Source: Mycolicibacterium sp. J2 (GTDB lineage Bacteria > Actinomycetota > Actinomycetes > Mycobacteriales > Mycobacteriaceae). From it: a stretch of DNA of 64,000 nt. The position numbers and the translations under genes are program-made. A model generated the notes under the pieces. That model was not told the origin of the DNA. It saw nothing but the letters and a program-made list of their open reading frames with translations, and ran no database searches. Shown here piece by piece: positions 41,996-50,426 of the stretch; positions within the stretch are counted from its first letter, which is position 1; each line of letters begins with the position of its first letter. Where the stretch lies: contig NZ_JAPFPY010000018.1 of NCBI RefSeq assembly GCF_026240945.1, positions 33,958 to 97,957 of the forward strand, written 5' to 3'.

Positions 41996-43564
41996 ATGAG
42001 TGAGAAGCGGCCGATCCGGCGCGCGTTGATCAGTGTGTACGACAAGACGGGTCTGGGGGCGTTGGCCCGCGGGCTGCACGACGCGGGCGTGAGCATCGTC
42101 TCGACCGGATCCACCGCGAAAACGATTGCCGAGGCCGGTGTTCCGGTCACCCCGGTTGAGGACGTCACCGGCTTCCCCGAGGTGCTCGACGGCCGGGTGA
42201 AGACACTGCACCCGAAGGTGCATGCCGGCCTGCTGGCCGACACCCGCAAGCCCGCGCACCTCGCCGCGCTCGACGAACTCGGCGTCGAAGCGTTCGAGCT
42301 CGTGGTGGTCAACCTCTACCCGTTCAGCGAGACGGTGGCCTCCGGGGCGGCGCCCGATGAGTGCGTCGAGCAGATCGACATCGGTGGACCGTCCATGGTG
42401 CGCGCCGCCGCCAAGAACCATCCCAGCGTCGCCGTGGTGGTCGATCCGCTCGGCTACGAGGGCGTGCTGGCCGCCGTGCGGTCCGGCGGTTTCACCCTGG
42501 CCGAGCGGAAGCGCCTGGCGGCGTTGGCATTCCGGCACACCGCCGAGTACGACGTCGCAGTGGCCAGCTGGATGGGTTCGGTGCTGGCACCCGAAGAGGG
42601 TGCCGTGGCGGACGCCCCGCCGCAGTGGGTGGGCGCCACCTGGCATCGCGCCGCGGTACTGCGCTACGGCGAGAACCCGCATCAGGGTGCGGCGCTGTAC
42701 CGCAACGATGCCGGCTGGCCAGGGCTGGCGCAGGCCGAGCAGTTGCACGGCAAGGAGATGTCCTACAACAACTACACCGACGCCGATGCTGCCTGGCGGG
42801 CCGCATTCGACCACGAGCAGACCTGTGTGGCGATCATCAAGCACGCCAACCCGTGCGGGATCGCCGTCTCGTCGGTATCGGTGGCCGATGCACACCGCAA
42901 AGCCCATGAATGCGACCCGCTTTCGGCGTTCGGTGGGGTGATCGCCACCAACACCACCGTCAGCGTGGAGATGGCGCAGACGGTGGCCGATATCTTCACC
43001 GAGGTGATCGTCGCGCCCGCCTACGAGCCCGGCGCGGTCGAGATCCTGTCCGGTAAGAAGAACATCCGCATCCTGGTGGCCTCCGAGCCGCAGGAGAGCG
43101 GTGTCGAATTCCGGCAGATCAGTGGCGGGCTGTTGTTGCAACAGCGCGACGCGCTGGACGCCGCGGGTGACGACCCGCTCAACTGGACGCTGGCCACCGG
43201 CGAGCCCGCCGATCCGGCGACGCTGGCCGATCTGGTGTTCGCCTGGCGGGCCTGCCGCGCGGTGAAGTCGAACGCGATCGTCGTCGCCGCCGACGGTGCC
43301 ACCGTCGGGGTGGGCATGGGTCAGGTGAACCGGGTGGACGCCGCCCGGCTCGCGGTCGAACGCGGCGGTGACCGGGTCAACGGCGCCGTCGCGGCCTCGG
43401 ATGCCTTCTTCCCCTTCCCGGACGGTCTGGAAACTCTGACCAACGCGGGTGTGAAAGCGGTTGTGCACCCGGGTGGTTCGGTGCGCGACGACGTGGTGAC
43501 CGAGGCCGCGGCGAAGGCCGGGATCACGCTGTACCTGACCGGGGCGCGGCACTTCGCACACTAG
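41996..43564 (+). CDS. purH: Bifunctional AICAR transformylase / IMP cyclohydrolase
   Basis: A 522-residue enzyme catalysing the last two purine steps. Residues 1-150 form the IMP cyclohydrolase (MGS-like) domain: ALISVYDKTGL, STGSTAKTI, HPKVHAGLL. Residues about 200-522 form the AICAR transformylase with the catalytic Lys-His pair in IIKHANPCG and the C-terminal FPFPDG and HPGGSVRDDV blocks. The ATG follows GAGGATGCAGCG. A strong hairpin follows six bases after the stop. Confidence 0.96.
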   Translation: MSEKRPIRRALISVYDKTGLGALARGLHDAGVSIVSTGSTAKTIAEAGVPVTPVEDVTGFPEVLDGRVKTLHPKVHAGLLADTRKPAHLAALDELGVEAFELVVVNLYPFSETVASGAAPDECVEQIDIGGPSMVRAAAKNHPSVAVVVDPLGYEGVLAAVRSGGFTLAERKRLAALAFRHTAEYDVAVASWMGSVLAPEEGAVADAPPQWVGATWHRAAVLRYGENPHQGAALYRNDAGWPGLAQAEQLHGKEMSYNNYTDADAAWRAAFDHEQTCVAIIKHANPCGIAVSSVSVADAHRKAHECDPLSAFGGVIATNTTVSVEMAQTVADIFTEVIVAPAYEPGAVEILSGKKNIRILVASEPQESGVEFRQISGGLLLQQRDALDAAGDDPLNWTLATGEPADPATLADLVFAWRACRAVKSNAIVVAADGATVGVGMGQVNRVDAARLAVERGGDRVNGAVAASDAFFPFPDGLETLTNAGVKAVVHPGGSVRDDVVTEAAAKAGITLYLTGARHFAH

Positions 43565-44357
43565 GTGGCATCGCGCGGGCCCACACCGCGGTGCGGGCCC
43601 GCGCGATGATCGACCTCCGGGTGTGCTGAGGCAGCGCCGCCACCATGGTCCAGCCGATGCGGTGCAAGAAGTCACTCTCGTCGTCGGGGCGTGGACCGCA
43701 GTCGATGCCGACCTTCCATCGCGGCCAGCCCATCGCGATGACGACGTCGCTGACGCGGATGCTGGTGCGGGGTGGTGGTACGCCCCCGAGGCGCCGCACC
43801 ATCAGGCGAACCCGGGTTTCCCAGCGCGACCCAACGCCGTCATCCATCGCCACGAGCGCTTCCCTGGCGACCGCGATGCCCCGGGTATCGCGGAAGCGTT
43901 CGACCAGATACCAGATCTCGTCGCGGCACAGCTCCGTGTTGGCGGCCAGGGCGTCCAGGTATTCCACCGCTTCATCGCCCTCGATATGGCGGGCCAGATC
44001 AACCGCGGTCCTCGCCGGGGTGGTGATCGGCATTCCTGCGAAAAGGCCGATTTCGTCCACCGCGATCCGCTCCCGGCGTATCACCACGCCCGCGGGATGC
44101 CGGGTATTCCTCGCGATGATTTCGATCGGCTCGGTGCTCCTGATCCACGGCACCCCGTAGAGGCCGGCCGCCGTGCGTCCGGCGATGATCCCGCGGCTGC
44201 CGCTCCACAGCCACGCGGCCATGGCGGTGGTGCGCAGATCGACGCTGCCGTCTTTGGGCACATAGACATTCGGGAAGAGCGGCTCGTATCGCCACCGTAG
44301 GGCGGCCCGGGTCAAGGTGCCGTCGGCGATCGCCTGTGAGCCGAGAAACGGGTCCAT
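43524..44357 (-). CDS. AbiEi-antitoxin/DUF559-like protein, degenerate C-terminus
   Basis: A 277-residue protein. Residues about 1-70 resemble the winged helix of mycobacterial AbiEi-type antitoxin/nuclease proteins (GTLTRAALRWRYEPLFPNVYVP); the middle (AGRTAAGLYGVPW, ITTPARTAVDLAR) is typical of the same group. The C-terminus should be a Vsr-like PDDEXK nuclease with a conserved DGxxH, but here it reads VGIDCGPRPDDESDFLHRIGWTMVAAL without that motif. The last residues are encoded by antisense purH and by the purH terminator hairpin, showing the native stop has been lost. Probably inactive as a nuclease. Confidence 0.6.
   Translation of the reverse strand: MDPFLGSQAIADGTLTRAALRWRYEPLFPNVYVPKDGSVDLRTTAMAAWLWSGSRGIIAGRTAAGLYGVPWIRSTEPIEIIARNTRHPAGVVIRRERIAVDEIGLFAGMPITTPARTAVDLARHIEGDEAVEYLDALAANTELCRDEIWYLVERFRDTRGIAVAREALVAMDDGVGSRWETRVRLMVRRLGGVPPPRTSIRVSDVVIAMGWPRWKVGIDCGPRPDDESDFLHRIGWTMVAALPQHTRRSIIARARTAVWARAMPPSVRSAAPRSGTA
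43570..43607. terminator. Hairpin terminator after purH
   Basis: Perfect 13-bp arms ATCGCGCGGGCCC and GGGCCCGCGCGAT with a 12-base loop begin six bases after the purH stop. The element lies within the 3' part of the oppositely oriented AbiEi-like reading frame. Confidence 0.8.
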
Positions 44358-44391
44358 GGCCGGATGCTGTCAGTGGCCACCGACACCTTCT

Positions 44392-44477
44392 GCGTGCTCC
44401 GGCGAGATTGCGCTCAGGGCTGTGGACAGACTCCAACCCGTGCGCACAACCCTCACCGCAATCTCGTCGGAGCACGC
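44392..44477. repeat. 86-bp imperfect palindrome (MITE/REP-like element)
   Basis: Two 33-base arms (44392-44424 and 44445-44477) are complementary at 29 of 33 positions around a 20-base centre. The outer ten bases, GCGTGCTCCG and CGGAGCACGC, pair perfectly. The element fills the gap between the start of the AbiEi-like gene and the stop of the esterase gene. Neither target-site duplication nor transposase was seen, so origin is open. Confidence 0.75.
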
Positions 44478-44497
44478 CGACAGGTACTACCCAGGGG

Positions 44498-45520
44498 TCA
44501 GGCGGTGGCCTCGTCGCGCGCCTGCGTCGTCACGTACTCCACGAACGACGCGATCTCCTCGACCGCGCGGCGGGCGTCGGGGTTCACGTCGAAGGACAGC
44601 TGGAACATGTGCATTGCCTTGTCCCACACCTGAACCCACACCGGGACACCATCGGCCTGCAGCCGGTCGGCCAGGGTGAAGGTGTCGTTGCGCAGCATCT
44701 CGTTGGTGCCGATCTGCAACAGGAACGGGCCCAGACCGCTCATGTTCGCCTCGGACGGCATGATCGGTACCGGCCGGGTGCCGTTGACCGTGGCGAAGAC
44801 GTCGTAGATGAATTTGACGGTCATGAACGGGAACAGCACGTCGGTGTGTTCCTTGAGTGCCTCGTACTTGATCTGCATGTCGGCCGACGTGAGCGCCGAC
44901 AGCAGAACCTGACCGGCGGGTACCGGCAGCCCGGCATCGCGAATCGCCAGCGCGGTATCGGCGGCCATCAGTCCACCGGCCGAATCGCCGGCCAGCACAA
45001 CACGATCCGGGGTGAAGCCGAGCGAGAGCACGTGCCGGTAGGCGTCCAGGCCATCCTCGACGGCCTCCTCGATGCTGGCCTGCGGAGCCAGCCGATATCC
45101 GACGTTGAACACCCGGGAGCCGGTGGCCTCCGACAGTTTCGAGGCGAACCGCCGGTGCGAGTTCAGGCCGAGGGTCACCAGGGCTGAGCCGTGGAAGTAG
45201 ACGATCACCCGATCGGCGTCGCGGGCGTTGGGCGCGACGACCCATTCGGCCGGGCAGTGCGGCAGCCGCTCGGGGGTGACGCTGGTGCCGGGCAGGGGCG
45301 GGATGAACCGCAGCGGCCGATCGATGACATCGAGGTGGGCGCGCTGCAATCCGGCAGGCCACACTTTGTTGACGATCAGGCCGATGATCGTGGCGATACC
45401 CAGCACGGTGCGCAGGGTGATCGCGGTCAGCAGACCCAGCAATCGGGATTGCCGGCAGGCCGGGCCGAACTGCACGGTGGTCGGCCGGTCACGCCATTCG
45501 AGCGAGTTCACGGTACCCAT
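44498..45520 (-). CDS. HSL-type alpha/beta hydrolase (mycobacterial Lip family)
   Basis: A 340-residue esterase or lipase. The nucleophile elbow is GDSAGG; the His is in KAMHMFQL; the acid position reads GTNEML, giving Glu where many members have Asp. The oxyanion HGG motif is altered to FHGSAL. An N-terminal hydrophobic stretch (LLGLLTAITLRTVLGIATIIGLIV) may anchor it to the membrane. The ATG at 45520 is chosen since the upstream extension is low quality. Substrates are probably short to medium acyl esters. Divergent from the MoxR-type ATPase gene. Confidence 0.8.
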   Translation of the reverse strand: MGTVNSLEWRDRPTTVQFGPACRQSRLLGLLTAITLRTVLGIATIIGLIVNKVWPAGLQRAHLDVIDRPLRFIPPLPGTSVTPERLPHCPAEWVVAPNARDADRVIVYFHGSALVTLGLNSHRRFASKLSEATGSRVFNVGYRLAPQASIEEAVEDGLDAYRHVLSLGFTPDRVVLAGDSAGGLMAADTALAIRDAGLPVPAGQVLLSALTSADMQIKYEALKEHTDVLFPFMTVKFIYDVFATVNGTRPVPIMPSEANMSGLGPFLLQIGTNEMLRNDTFTLADRLQADGVPVWVQVWDKAMHMFQLSFDVNPDARRAVEEIASFVEYVTTQARDEATA

Positions 45521-45591
45521 GGTATCGGGTACTTTCGGGCGGGGAAAATTCAGGTGACGATGCCGGCGCTCGGCAGCAGTCGTAGCGTGGA

Positions 45592-46977
45592 GTGGTGACC
45601 TCACCTAACAACCTGCCCCGCACCGTCGGCGAGCTGCGTGCTTCCGGTCATGTCGAGCGCGGAATCAAGCAGGAGATCCGCGAGAATCTGTTGGCCAGGC
45701 TGGCCACGGGCGACGACATCTGGCCCGGCCTGTTCGGTTTCGAGGACACCGTACTGCCCCAGGTCGAACGCGCCCTGATCGCCGGACACGATTTCGTGCT
45801 GCTGGGCGAGCGGGGACAGGGCAAGACCCGCCTGCTGCGCTCACTGGCCGGTCTGCTCGACGAGTGGACGCCCGTCATCGCCGGCTCGGAGCTGGGTGAG
45901 CATCCCTACAGCCCCATCACCCCGGAATCGATCCGCCGGGCCGCCGAGGTCGGTGACGACCTCCCGATCTCCTGGCGCCACCGCAGTGAGCGCTACACCG
46001 AGAAGCTGGCGACACCCGACACCAGCGTCGCCGACCTGGTCGGCGATATCGACCCCATCAAGGTCGCCGAGGGGCGCAGCCTCGGTGACCCCGAGACCAT
46101 CGCCTACGGCCTGATTCCGCGTTCGCATCGGGGCATCGTCGCCGTCAACGAGTTGCCCGACCTCGCCGAGCGCATCCAGGTGGCCATGCTCAACGTGATG
46201 GAGGAGCGCGATATCCAGGTCCGCGGCTACACCCTGCGGCTGCCGCTCGACGTGCTCGTCGTCGCCAGCGCCAACCCGGAGGACTACACCAATCGCGGCC
46301 GCATCATCACCCCGCTCAAGGACCGGTTCGGTGCCGAGATCCGCACCCACTACCCGCTCGAGCTGACCGCCGAGGTGGCCGTCATCAGGCAGGAGGCGCA
46401 CCTGAGCGCGCCGGTGCCCGACTACCTGCTCCAGATCGTCGCCCGGTTCGCGCGCTCGCTGCGCGAGTCCAGCGCCATCGACCAGCGCTCGGGTGTGTCG
46501 GCGCGGTTCGCGATCGCCGCCGCCGAAACGGTGGCTGCGTCCGCCCGGCATCGCGGGGCCGTCCTCGGCGAACAGGAGCCGGTGGCCCGCGTCGTCGACC
46601 TCGGCACGGTGATCGACGTGCTACGCGGCAAGCTCGAATTCGAATCCGGCGAGGAAGGCCGCGAGCAGGTGGTGCTGGAGCATCTGCTGCGCCGCGCGAC
46701 CGCCGACACCGCGTCGCGGGCACTCGGGGGTATCGACGTGGGCCCGCTGGTCTCCGCCGTCGAGGACGGGTCACCGGTGACGACCGGTGAGCGGGTCAGC
46801 GCCAAGGACGTACTGGCCGCGCTGCCCGATCTCCCGGTGCTGGATGCCATCGCCGAACGGCTCGGAGCCACCAACGACGGCGAACGGGCCGCGGCCGTGG
46901 AGCTGGCCCTGGAAGCGCTGTACCTGGCCAAACGGATCGACAAAACCTCCGATGAGGGCGAAACAGTCTATGGCTAA
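45592..46977 (+). CDS. MoxR/Mg-chelatase-like AAA+ ATPase (Rv0958-like)
   Basis: A 461-residue ATPase: Walker A GERGQGKT, an insert-containing Walker B region (GIVAVNELPDL), LNVMEERDIQVRGYTLRLPLDVLVVASANPEDYTNRGRIITPLKDRFG as in magnesium-chelatase subunit I, and a helical C-terminus. It starts at GTG 45592 or 45595. The following gene encodes a VWA protein and overlaps it by 8 bp. MoxR-VWA pairs act as chaperone or metal-insertion machines; the client here is unknown. Matches Rv0958 in position. Confidence 0.87.
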   Translation: MVTSPNNLPRTVGELRASGHVERGIKQEIRENLLARLATGDDIWPGLFGFEDTVLPQVERALIAGHDFVLLGERGQGKTRLLRSLAGLLDEWTPVIAGSELGEHPYSPITPESIRRAAEVGDDLPISWRHRSERYTEKLATPDTSVADLVGDIDPIKVAEGRSLGDPETIAYGLIPRSHRGIVAVNELPDLAERIQVAMLNVMEERDIQVRGYTLRLPLDVLVVASANPEDYTNRGRIITPLKDRFGAEIRTHYPLELTAEVAVIRQEAHLSAPVPDYLLQIVARFARSLRESSAIDQRSGVSARFAIAAAETVAASARHRGAVLGEQEPVARVVDLGTVIDVLRGKLEFESGEEGREQVVLEHLLRRATADTASRALGGIDVGPLVSAVEDGSPVTTGERVSAKDVLAALPDLPVLDAIAERLGATNDGERAAAVELALEALYLAKRIDKTSDEGETVYG

Positions 46978-48937
46978 ACACCTTTCGCGTTACTCGCGAT
47001 ACAGCGGCGGACCCGACCCGCTGGCGCCGCCCGTCGACCTGCGGGAAGCGCTCGAACAGATCGGGCAGGACGTGATGGAGGGTTCATCACCGCGGCGGGC
47101 GCTCTCGGAGTTACTGCGTCGCGGCACCCGCACCCTGTCCGGGGCGGACAAACTCGCCGCCGAGGCCAACCGCAAGCGGCGGGAATTGTTGCAGCGCAAC
47201 AATCTCGACGGCACCCTGCAGGACATCAAGAAACTGCTCGACGAGGCGGTACTGGCCGAACGCAAGGAGCTGGCCCGCGCGCTCGACGACGACGCCCGCT
47301 TCGGCGAGATGCAGATGGAGGCGCTGTCGCCGTCCCCGGCCAAGGCGGTGCGCGAACTCGCCGACTACGACTGGCGCTCGGCCGAAGCCAGGCAGAAATA
47401 CGAGCAGATCCGCGATCTGCTCGGCCGTGAGATGCTCGACCAGCGTTTCGCCGGGATGAAGCAGGCCCTGGAGAACGCGACCGACGAGGACCGTCAGGCC
47501 GTCAACGACATGCTCGACGACCTCAACGACCTGCTCGACAAGCACGCCCAAGGGCAGGACACCGAGCAGGATTTCCAGGACTTCATGGCCAAGCACGGCC
47601 AGTACTTCCCGGACAATCCGCGCAATGTGGAGGAGTTGATCGATTCGCTGGCCCAACGCGCCGCGGCCGCCCAGCGTTTCCGCAACAGCCTGTCCGAGCA
47701 GCAGCGCGCCGAACTGGATGCGTTGGCCCAACAAGCCTTCGGTTCACCATCGCTGATGAACGCACTCGGTCGGCTGGATTCCCACCTGCAGGCCGCCAGG
47801 CCCGGTGAGGACTGGACGGGATCGCAGGAATTCTCCGGTGGCGACCCGCTGGGCATGGGCGAGGGCGCCCAGGCGCTGGCCGATATCGCCGAACTGGAGC
47901 AACTGGCCGAGCAACTGTCACAGAGCTACCCGGGCGCCTCCATGGAGGACGTCGACCTGGACATGCTGGCCCGGCAGCTCGGCGACGACGCGGCGGTGAA
48001 TGCCCGCACCCTCGCCGACCTGGAACGCGCGCTGATGAACCAGGGCTTCCTGGACCGCGGCTCCGACGGCAAGTGGCGGTTGTCGCCCAAAGCCATGCGC
48101 CAACTGGGCCAGACCGCGCTGCGCGATGTCGCGCGCCAACTGTCGGGACGCAACGGCGAACGGCAGACCCGACGAGCCGGGGCGGCCGGCGAACTGACCG
48201 GGGCGACCCGGCCGTGGGCGTTCGGGGACACCGAACCGTGGAACGTCACGCGGACGCTGACGAATGCGGTGCTGCGGCGGGCCGGTACCGACGAGCACGG
48301 CCCACTGTCCATCACAGTCGACGACGTCGAGGTCTCCGAAACGGAGACCCGCACCCAGGCGTGCGTGGCGCTGCTGGTGGACACCAGCTTCTCGATGGTG
48401 ATGGAAAACCGGTGGCTGCCCATGAAACGCACCGCTTTGGCGCTGAACCATCTGGTGAGCACCCGATTCCGGTCCGATGACCTGCAGATCATCGCGTTCG
48501 GCCGGTACGCCCGGACGCTGACCGCGGCGGAACTGACCGGCTTGGAGGGCGTCTACGAGCAGGGCACCAACCTGCATCACGCGCTGGCCTTGGCGTCCCG
48601 GCATCTGCGCAGGCACCCCAACGCCCAGCCGGTGGTCCTCATCGTCACCGACGGCGAGCCCACCGCCCACCTGGAGGACTACGGCGGTACCGAGGGCTCA
48701 TCGGTCTTCTTCGATTACCCGCCGCATCCGCGGACCGTCGCGTTCACCGTCAAGGGTTTCGACGAGGTGGCCCGGCTCGGGGCGCAGGTCACCATCTTCC
48801 GGCTCGGCAATGATCCCGGACTCGCCAGATTCATCGACCAGGTCGCCCGCCGGGTGCAGGGCCGCGTCGTCGTGCCGGATCTGGATGGGCTGGGTGCGGC
48901 GGTAGTGGGGGACTACCTGACCTCACGGCGCAGGTAG
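46970..48937 (+). CDS. VWA-domain protein, partner of the MoxR-type ATPase (Rv0959-like)
   Basis: A 655-residue protein. The first 480 residues are largely helical, with charged coiled-coil segments and Leu/Ala/Gln-rich stretches. The C-terminal domain (about 490-655) is a von Willebrand A fold with an intact MIDAS: DTSFS (DxSxS), the Thr in QGTNLHH and Asp in VTDGEPTAH. The ATG at 46970 overlaps the preceding stop by 8 bp. Together with the ATPase it resembles a CobN-less chelatase or RavA/ViaA-like pair. Confidence 0.87.
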   Translation: MAKHLSRYSRYSGGPDPLAPPVDLREALEQIGQDVMEGSSPRRALSELLRRGTRTLSGADKLAAEANRKRRELLQRNNLDGTLQDIKKLLDEAVLAERKELARALDDDARFGEMQMEALSPSPAKAVRELADYDWRSAEARQKYEQIRDLLGREMLDQRFAGMKQALENATDEDRQAVNDMLDDLNDLLDKHAQGQDTEQDFQDFMAKHGQYFPDNPRNVEELIDSLAQRAAAAQRFRNSLSEQQRAELDALAQQAFGSPSLMNALGRLDSHLQAARPGEDWTGSQEFSGGDPLGMGEGAQALADIAELEQLAEQLSQSYPGASMEDVDLDMLARQLGDDAAVNARTLADLERALMNQGFLDRGSDGKWRLSPKAMRQLGQTALRDVARQLSGRNGERQTRRAGAAGELTGATRPWAFGDTEPWNVTRTLTNAVLRRAGTDEHGPLSITVDDVEVSETETRTQACVALLVDTSFSMVMENRWLPMKRTALALNHLVSTRFRSDDLQIIAFGRYARTLTAAELTGLEGVYEQGTNLHHALALASRHLRRHPNAQPVVLIVTDGEPTAHLEDYGGTEGSSVFFDYPPHPRTVAFTVKGFDEVARLGAQVTIFRLGNDPGLARFIDQVARRVQGRVVVPDLDGLGAAVVGDYLTSRRR

Positions 48938-48941
48938 CGCG

Positions 48942-49532
48942 TCAGGCCTCGCCTGCATTGGCATGGCGGCGCTTCCTGCGCTTGACGCCGACGCTGCCCC
49001 ACAGTGAGAAGCCGCGCACCCGGACCCGGGGCCCGCCCGGCGTCCCGCTGCCGTTCACGCTGTGGTCGAAGCTGCCCATCACCCCGACACCGCCGATATC
49101 GACGTTCACCTCCGGCGGCACCAGAATGGTCTGCCCGCCGAAGATCGAGTAGCTGCGGATCTCCACATCGGCCGTGGTGAAGTCGGCGTAGCGCAGGTCG
49201 ACGACGCCGCCACCGAACAAGGCGAAGGTGGTCAGCTTCTTGGGTACGTTCCACCGACCGCGGCGTTCGTATCCGCTCATGATGGCCAGCAACAGGGTGG
49301 ACGGCGCTGGGCGGCAGACACCCTTGCCGGTCGCGCCGCCGCCGGGCAGATCGGCACTCAGCCGATCCAGATCTGCGCAGGTCTGGGCGGCATACGCCTT
49401 GGCGAGCCGGGTTTCGTACTCATCGAGCGAAAGACGGCCCTGGGCGGCCGCGTCCGTGAGTAACTGCGCCACCTGTATCCGGTCGGTATCGGCGGCACGC
49501 ATCGATCCACTCCACGACGCTGACGTGCTCAT
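48942..49532 (-). CDS. DUF1707 and LiaF-like domain protein (Rv0966c-like)
   Basis: A 196-residue protein. Residues about 8-60 form DUF1707 (MRAADTDRIQVAQLLTDAAAQGRLSLDEYETRLAKAYAAQT), a small helical domain at the start of many mycobacterial proteins. The C-terminal part (about 90-185) is a beta-rich LiaF/YvqF-like domain (FGGGVVDLRYADFTTADVEIRSYSIFGGQTILVPPEVNV). No membrane segment separates the two. It may sense envelope stress, by analogy. Start could be ATG 49541, 49532 or 49502. Confidence 0.8.
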   Translation of the reverse strand: MSTSASWSGSMRAADTDRIQVAQLLTDAAAQGRLSLDEYETRLAKAYAAQTCADLDRLSADLPGGGATGKGVCRPAPSTLLLAIMSGYERRGRWNVPKKLTTFALFGGGVVDLRYADFTTADVEIRSYSIFGGQTILVPPEVNVDIGGVGVMGSFDHSVNGSGTPGGPRVRVRGFSLWGSVGVKRRKRRHANAGEA

Positions 49533-49658
49533 CAGTGCCATCTGTTCTTCGCGCCGGCGCTCATCACAGACGAGAGTACGACGAAAAACGACACACGCAA
49601 GACCGTTGACGAATTCGTGGCGGCGGACCCGTTGTTTGCTGGAATTTCGTCGTCCGGA

Positions 49659-50426
49659 TTACGACATCCAGTTGGGACTGCGCTTCTGCAGGAAGGCGAG
49701 CATGCCCTCGCGCGCTTCGTCGGAGGTGAACAGCCGCGCCGACTGGATCGCCAGTTCGTCGGCTTGTGCGTCGAAATCGGCCAGGATCGACGCCGTGGTC
49801 AGGGCCTTCGACGCGGCCAGCCCCTGCGGCGACCCCTTCACGATCTCCGCGGTGAACGCCGTCACGGCGGCGCCGACATCCTCGGCGGCTGCGGTGATCA
49901 GACCGATGGCCGCGGCCGTGGCCGAGTCGAACTTCTCACCCGTCACGAAGTAGCGGCCGGCCGCCCGAGCCGTCAGTTTCGGCAAGAGTGTGAGCGAGAT
50001 GATGGACGGCGCCACCCCGATCCGGGCCTCGGTGAGCGCGAAGGTGCTCGCCGGCCCGGCCACCGCGATATCGCAGGCACCGACCAGTCCCATGCCGCCG
50101 GCGCGCACGTGTCCGTCGACCGCGGCGAGCACCGGAATCGGCAACTCCAGGATCGACCGCAGCATTGCCGTCATCTCCCGGGCCCGGGCCACCGCGAGGT
50201 CGCCGGGATCACCCCCGGTGGCTTCGCTCAGGTCGGCGCCCGCGCAGAACGTCCGGCCGGTGTGCCCGAGCACCACGGCGCGGGCGCCCGACTGTGCCGC
50301 CTCGGTCAGTCGCTCACGGAGTTGGGTCACCAGCGCCGATGACAACGCGTTGTGGTTGTGCGGCGAATCCAGGGTGACCCGCGCGACGGCACCGTCGACG
50401 TCGTAGCGGACGAGTGTGTCGGACAT
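49659..50426 (-). CDS. echA7: Enoyl-CoA hydratase/isomerase family protein
   Basis: A 255-residue crotonase-fold protein with the oxyanion-hole segments GRTFCAGADLSE and HVRAGGMGLVGACDIAVAG. At the usual second catalytic glutamate position the segment is TFALTEARIGVAP, with Glu retained. It is the last gene of the six-gene operon; its ATG shares one base with the fadE10 stop (TGATG). It corresponds to Rv0971c. In the pathway it would hydrate the enoyl- or glutaconyl-CoA made by the carboxylase and dehydrogenases. Confidence 0.87.
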   Translation of the reverse strand: MSDTLVRYDVDGAVARVTLDSPHNHNALSSALVTQLRERLTEAAQSGARAVVLGHTGRTFCAGADLSEATGGDPGDLAVARAREMTAMLRSILELPIPVLAAVDGHVRAGGMGLVGACDIAVAGPASTFALTEARIGVAPSIISLTLLPKLTARAAGRYFVTGEKFDSATAAAIGLITAAAEDVGAAVTAFTAEIVKGSPQGLAASKALTTASILADFDAQADELAIQSARLFTSDEAREGMLAFLQKRSPNWMS

